NCBI GenBank assembly: GCA_900313745.1
Contig: OMSM01000023.1
Location: 1-7,475, forward strand
DNA length: 7,475 nt
Origin: an uncultured Lachnospiraceae bacterium
Lineage (GTDB): Bacteria > Bacillota > Clostridia > Lachnospirales > Lachnospiraceae
Direction: 5' to 3'
The notes below the pieces were generated by a model. That model saw only the letters and a program-made list of their open reading frames with translations, did no database searches and had not been told where the DNA came from. Made by a program: the position numbers and the translations under genes. This document shows positions 6,021-7,475 of this stretch, piece by piece (the first letter of the stretch is position 1; each line of letters begins with the position of its first letter).

Positions 6021-7346
6021 TTATTCGGATTCGATCACATGGCACGCTTTTTTCAGTGTGTCGAGAAGCTCCATCATATAGTCCAGAGCTTCCTGGACGT
6101 CTACGTCCTTTCTGCGTCTCATGGAAGCGATTTTGGCCGTCGGCGGATAGGCCATAGGAACCAGTTCGCCGCCCTCAAGAAGGTTGGCAGCGTATTCCGC
6201 GACCTCAAGCACGTCCTCGACCTCGGTGCTGTGGTCGAACATTCTCTTGTTCTGCCGGACGGATGCGGTGACCCGCTGACCAAGGATAAGTGCGCGGGTG
6301 ACATAGTCCTCCTGGTTGACATCCGAGCGGATCGCGGTCTCCGTGCGGTTGCGGAAGCATCCCATGATCGCGGCGACGATGGAAGGATCACGGATTGTGC
6401 CGTCATCGTAGAAGACACCGTGCACCCTTGACCACATGCCGTTTCCGATCATCAGCTCGAAGAGATAGAATCCGATGCCGTACTCGTCGTGGAGCTGGAT
6501 GGACATGTCATAGGGATTTGCCCGCCCTATGCAGCACATTTCATTATTGACAAGGGGCTTATTATATTTCTTCCCCAGTTCGACGGCCATATCCAGCATA
6601 TCCCGCATGCGCTTCCTGGTAGGGAAGTAGTCGTGGAAACAGATAACATCCACGAGATCCGCGGTGCCGCTGGGTTCGGTTTCATAAATGTAAATATTGC
6701 CGACACCGATATCGTGATCCGGGTCTGTCTTCTTGACGTAGCGGCAGAAATGACGAACGATTTCCCAGGTTTTCTCCTGACGTTCCCTTAAGAGCTCCAG
6801 ATCCGGCGGATCCTGGTAGTCCTGCATGTATTTCGGCTCGATATCATACCATGTCACGAAATTGTCGGTATATCCGGGTTCGTTTGCGATATCCCACCAG
6901 AGAAGTCCCTCCTCATCCCCGATGGCGGAGAGGATGTCGTCAAAGTACTCCTCGCCAAGGTGCCAGGAAGACGGATCCTCGATAGTTTTTGCGAGCGGAC
7001 GGAGTCCCGGCTTATCCGTGAGCATCGGCGGTGCGCTCCAGTCCTCTTCGAGGAAGCGGAAGCCAAGGAAGAGGATAGGATTTGAGGAAACGCCATGTTT
7101 CCAGGCGGTTTCCACAAAATCTTTTACATTGGCGAGGAAGAGCTCCTTATCCTCCCTGTAGGCCTGGTAGGACAGAAAAACTCTGGCACTGTTCAGGTGA
7201 AGCTTTTCCGCATAGCCCATGTCCCTGTCGCAGATATCGTGATCGTAATCCAGCCAGCTGCGAAAGAAATTCAGGCTTTTTCCGGGCTTTACGGGCGGAC
7301 TGTAATTAAATCCGCGGATGCTGCTGTAGTCGACTGCTTTTTTCAT
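6021..7346 (-). CDS. Second cytoplasmic GH5-like (clan GH-A) glycoside hydrolase, paralogue of 876-2081
   Basis: This 441-residue predicted retaining glycosidase opens with VDYSSIRGFNYSPP, a start seen in cytoplasmic proteins often annotated as cellulase-family or 1,4-beta-xylanase. Key residues are Arg55 (NSARV), acid/base Asn155-Glu156 (WWDIANEP), His238-x-Tyr240, nucleophile Glu269 (LVNNEMC) and Trp305. It is related to the product of 876-2081 over nearly its whole length. Shared blocks include CIGRANPY (272-279), 13 identical residues from DGTIRD to VAAI (315-327), and LVPM plus PP near 395-402. The main extra length is before the acid/base residue, around 90-135. There is no signal peptide, so it should act on imported sugar. 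The ATG at 7346 has a near-perfect AGGAGGT four bases upstream. It is transcribed towards the transport operon and has its own upstream region. The exact substrate is unknown. Confidence 0.87.
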   Translation of the reverse strand: MKKAVDYSSIRGFNYSPPVKPGKSLNFFRSWLDYDHDICDRDMGYAEKLHLNSARVFLSYQAYREDKELFLANVKDFVETAWKHGVSSNPILFLGFRFLEEDWSAPPMLTDKPGLRPLAKTIEDPSSWHLGEEYFDDILSAIGDEEGLLWWDIANEPGYTDNFVTWYDIEPKYMQDYQDPPDLELLRERQEKTWEIVRHFCRYVKKTDPDHDIGVGNIYIYETEPSGTADLVDVICFHDYFPTRKRMRDMLDMAVELGKKYNKPLVNNEMCCIGRANPYDMSIQLHDEYGIGFYLFELMIGNGMWSRVHGVFYDDGTIRDPSIVAAIMGCFRNRTETAIRSDVNQEDYVTRALILGQRVTASVRQNKRMFDHSTEVEDVLEVAEYAANLLEGGELVPMAYPPTAKIASMRRRKDVDVQEALDYMMELLDTLKKACHVIESE

Positions 7347-7376
7347 CCGGACCTCCTTTTGTGCGGTATTTGTAGG

Positions 7377-7406
7377 TTTCCTGCGGCAGCGGTATGCCGC
7401 AGGAAA
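7377..7406. promoter_or_regulatory. Perfect 12-bp hairpin upstream of the second hydrolase
   Basis: TTTCCTGCGGCA (7377-7388) pairs without mismatch with TGCCGCAGGAAA (7395-7406) around a 6-base loop. It lies about 30 bases before the hydrolase start codon at 7346 and 18 bases before its ribosome-binding site. It could be part of a structured mRNA leader or a regulator-binding palindrome. Read in either direction it lacks a convincing T-run. Confidence 0.5.
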
Positions 7407-7408
7407 AT

Positions 7409-7444
7409 CCTCATCAAAATCTGCTGACGCATCTTTTGATGAGG
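7409..7444. repeat. Perfect 11-bp inverted repeat, second of three adjacent hairpins
   Basis: CCTCATCAAAA (7409-7419) is the exact reverse complement of TTTTGATGAGG (7434-7444), with a 14-base loop. It sits two bases from the 7377-7406 hairpin. Read on the minus strand it is followed by ATTTTCC, so weak termination of a gene further right is one possibility. A leader structure or operator for the hydrolase is another. Confidence 0.45.
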
Positions 7445-7467
7445 GCAGTTCTCTGACGAGAACCGCC
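7444..7467. repeat. Third adjacent hairpin at the right edge
   Basis: GTTCTC (7448-7453) pairs with GAGAAC (7458-7463) around TGAC. After one A/C mismatch the stem continues as GGC (7444-7446) with GCC (7465-7467). It shares one base with the preceding inverted repeat, so the two may compete. No coding frame was recognised in 7347-7475. Confidence 0.35.
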
Positions 7468-7475
7468 GATTACGG

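Overview
The window looks like chromosomal DNA from an anaerobic Firmicute, most likely a Lachnospiraceae-type Clostridium relative. The grounds are strong GGAGG ribosome-binding sites before most genes, a Gram-positive lipoprotein signal on the binding protein, LplB/YtcP-type sugar permeases, a YesM-like sensor kinase, and moderately GC-rich coding sequence. This assignment is inference from gene content. No rRNA, tRNA, CRISPR array, transposase or phage gene was seen.

Layout, left to right. At 1-575 on the minus strand is the N-terminal part of a membrane sensor kinase that runs off the left edge. A divergent intergenic region of 300 bases follows (576-875), with a good promoter candidate for the kinase and a perfect 10-bp inverted repeat. 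The plus strand then carries a cytoplasmic GH5-like glycoside hydrolase (876-2081), a sugar-binding lipoprotein (2227-3825), and two ABC permeases (3918-4880 and 4896-5789). Two identical 39-bp hairpin repeats start at the stop codon of the last permease, followed by a strong rho-independent terminator (5913-5947). A second, paralogous GH5-like hydrolase (6021-7346, minus strand) converges on that terminator. Its upstream region holds three adjacent hairpins.

Together this reads as a Gram-positive carbohydrate-utilisation locus. The kinase would sense a sugar outside the cell and, with a response regulator outside the window, control the locus. The lipoprotein and permeases would import an oligosaccharide, with the ATPase supplied from elsewhere as is usual for this family. 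The two signal-peptide-less hydrolases would cleave it in the cytoplasm. The substrate cannot be read from the sequence. The least explained material is the pair of related hydrolases with a shared signature around the nucleophile, and the dense set of hairpins between genes.
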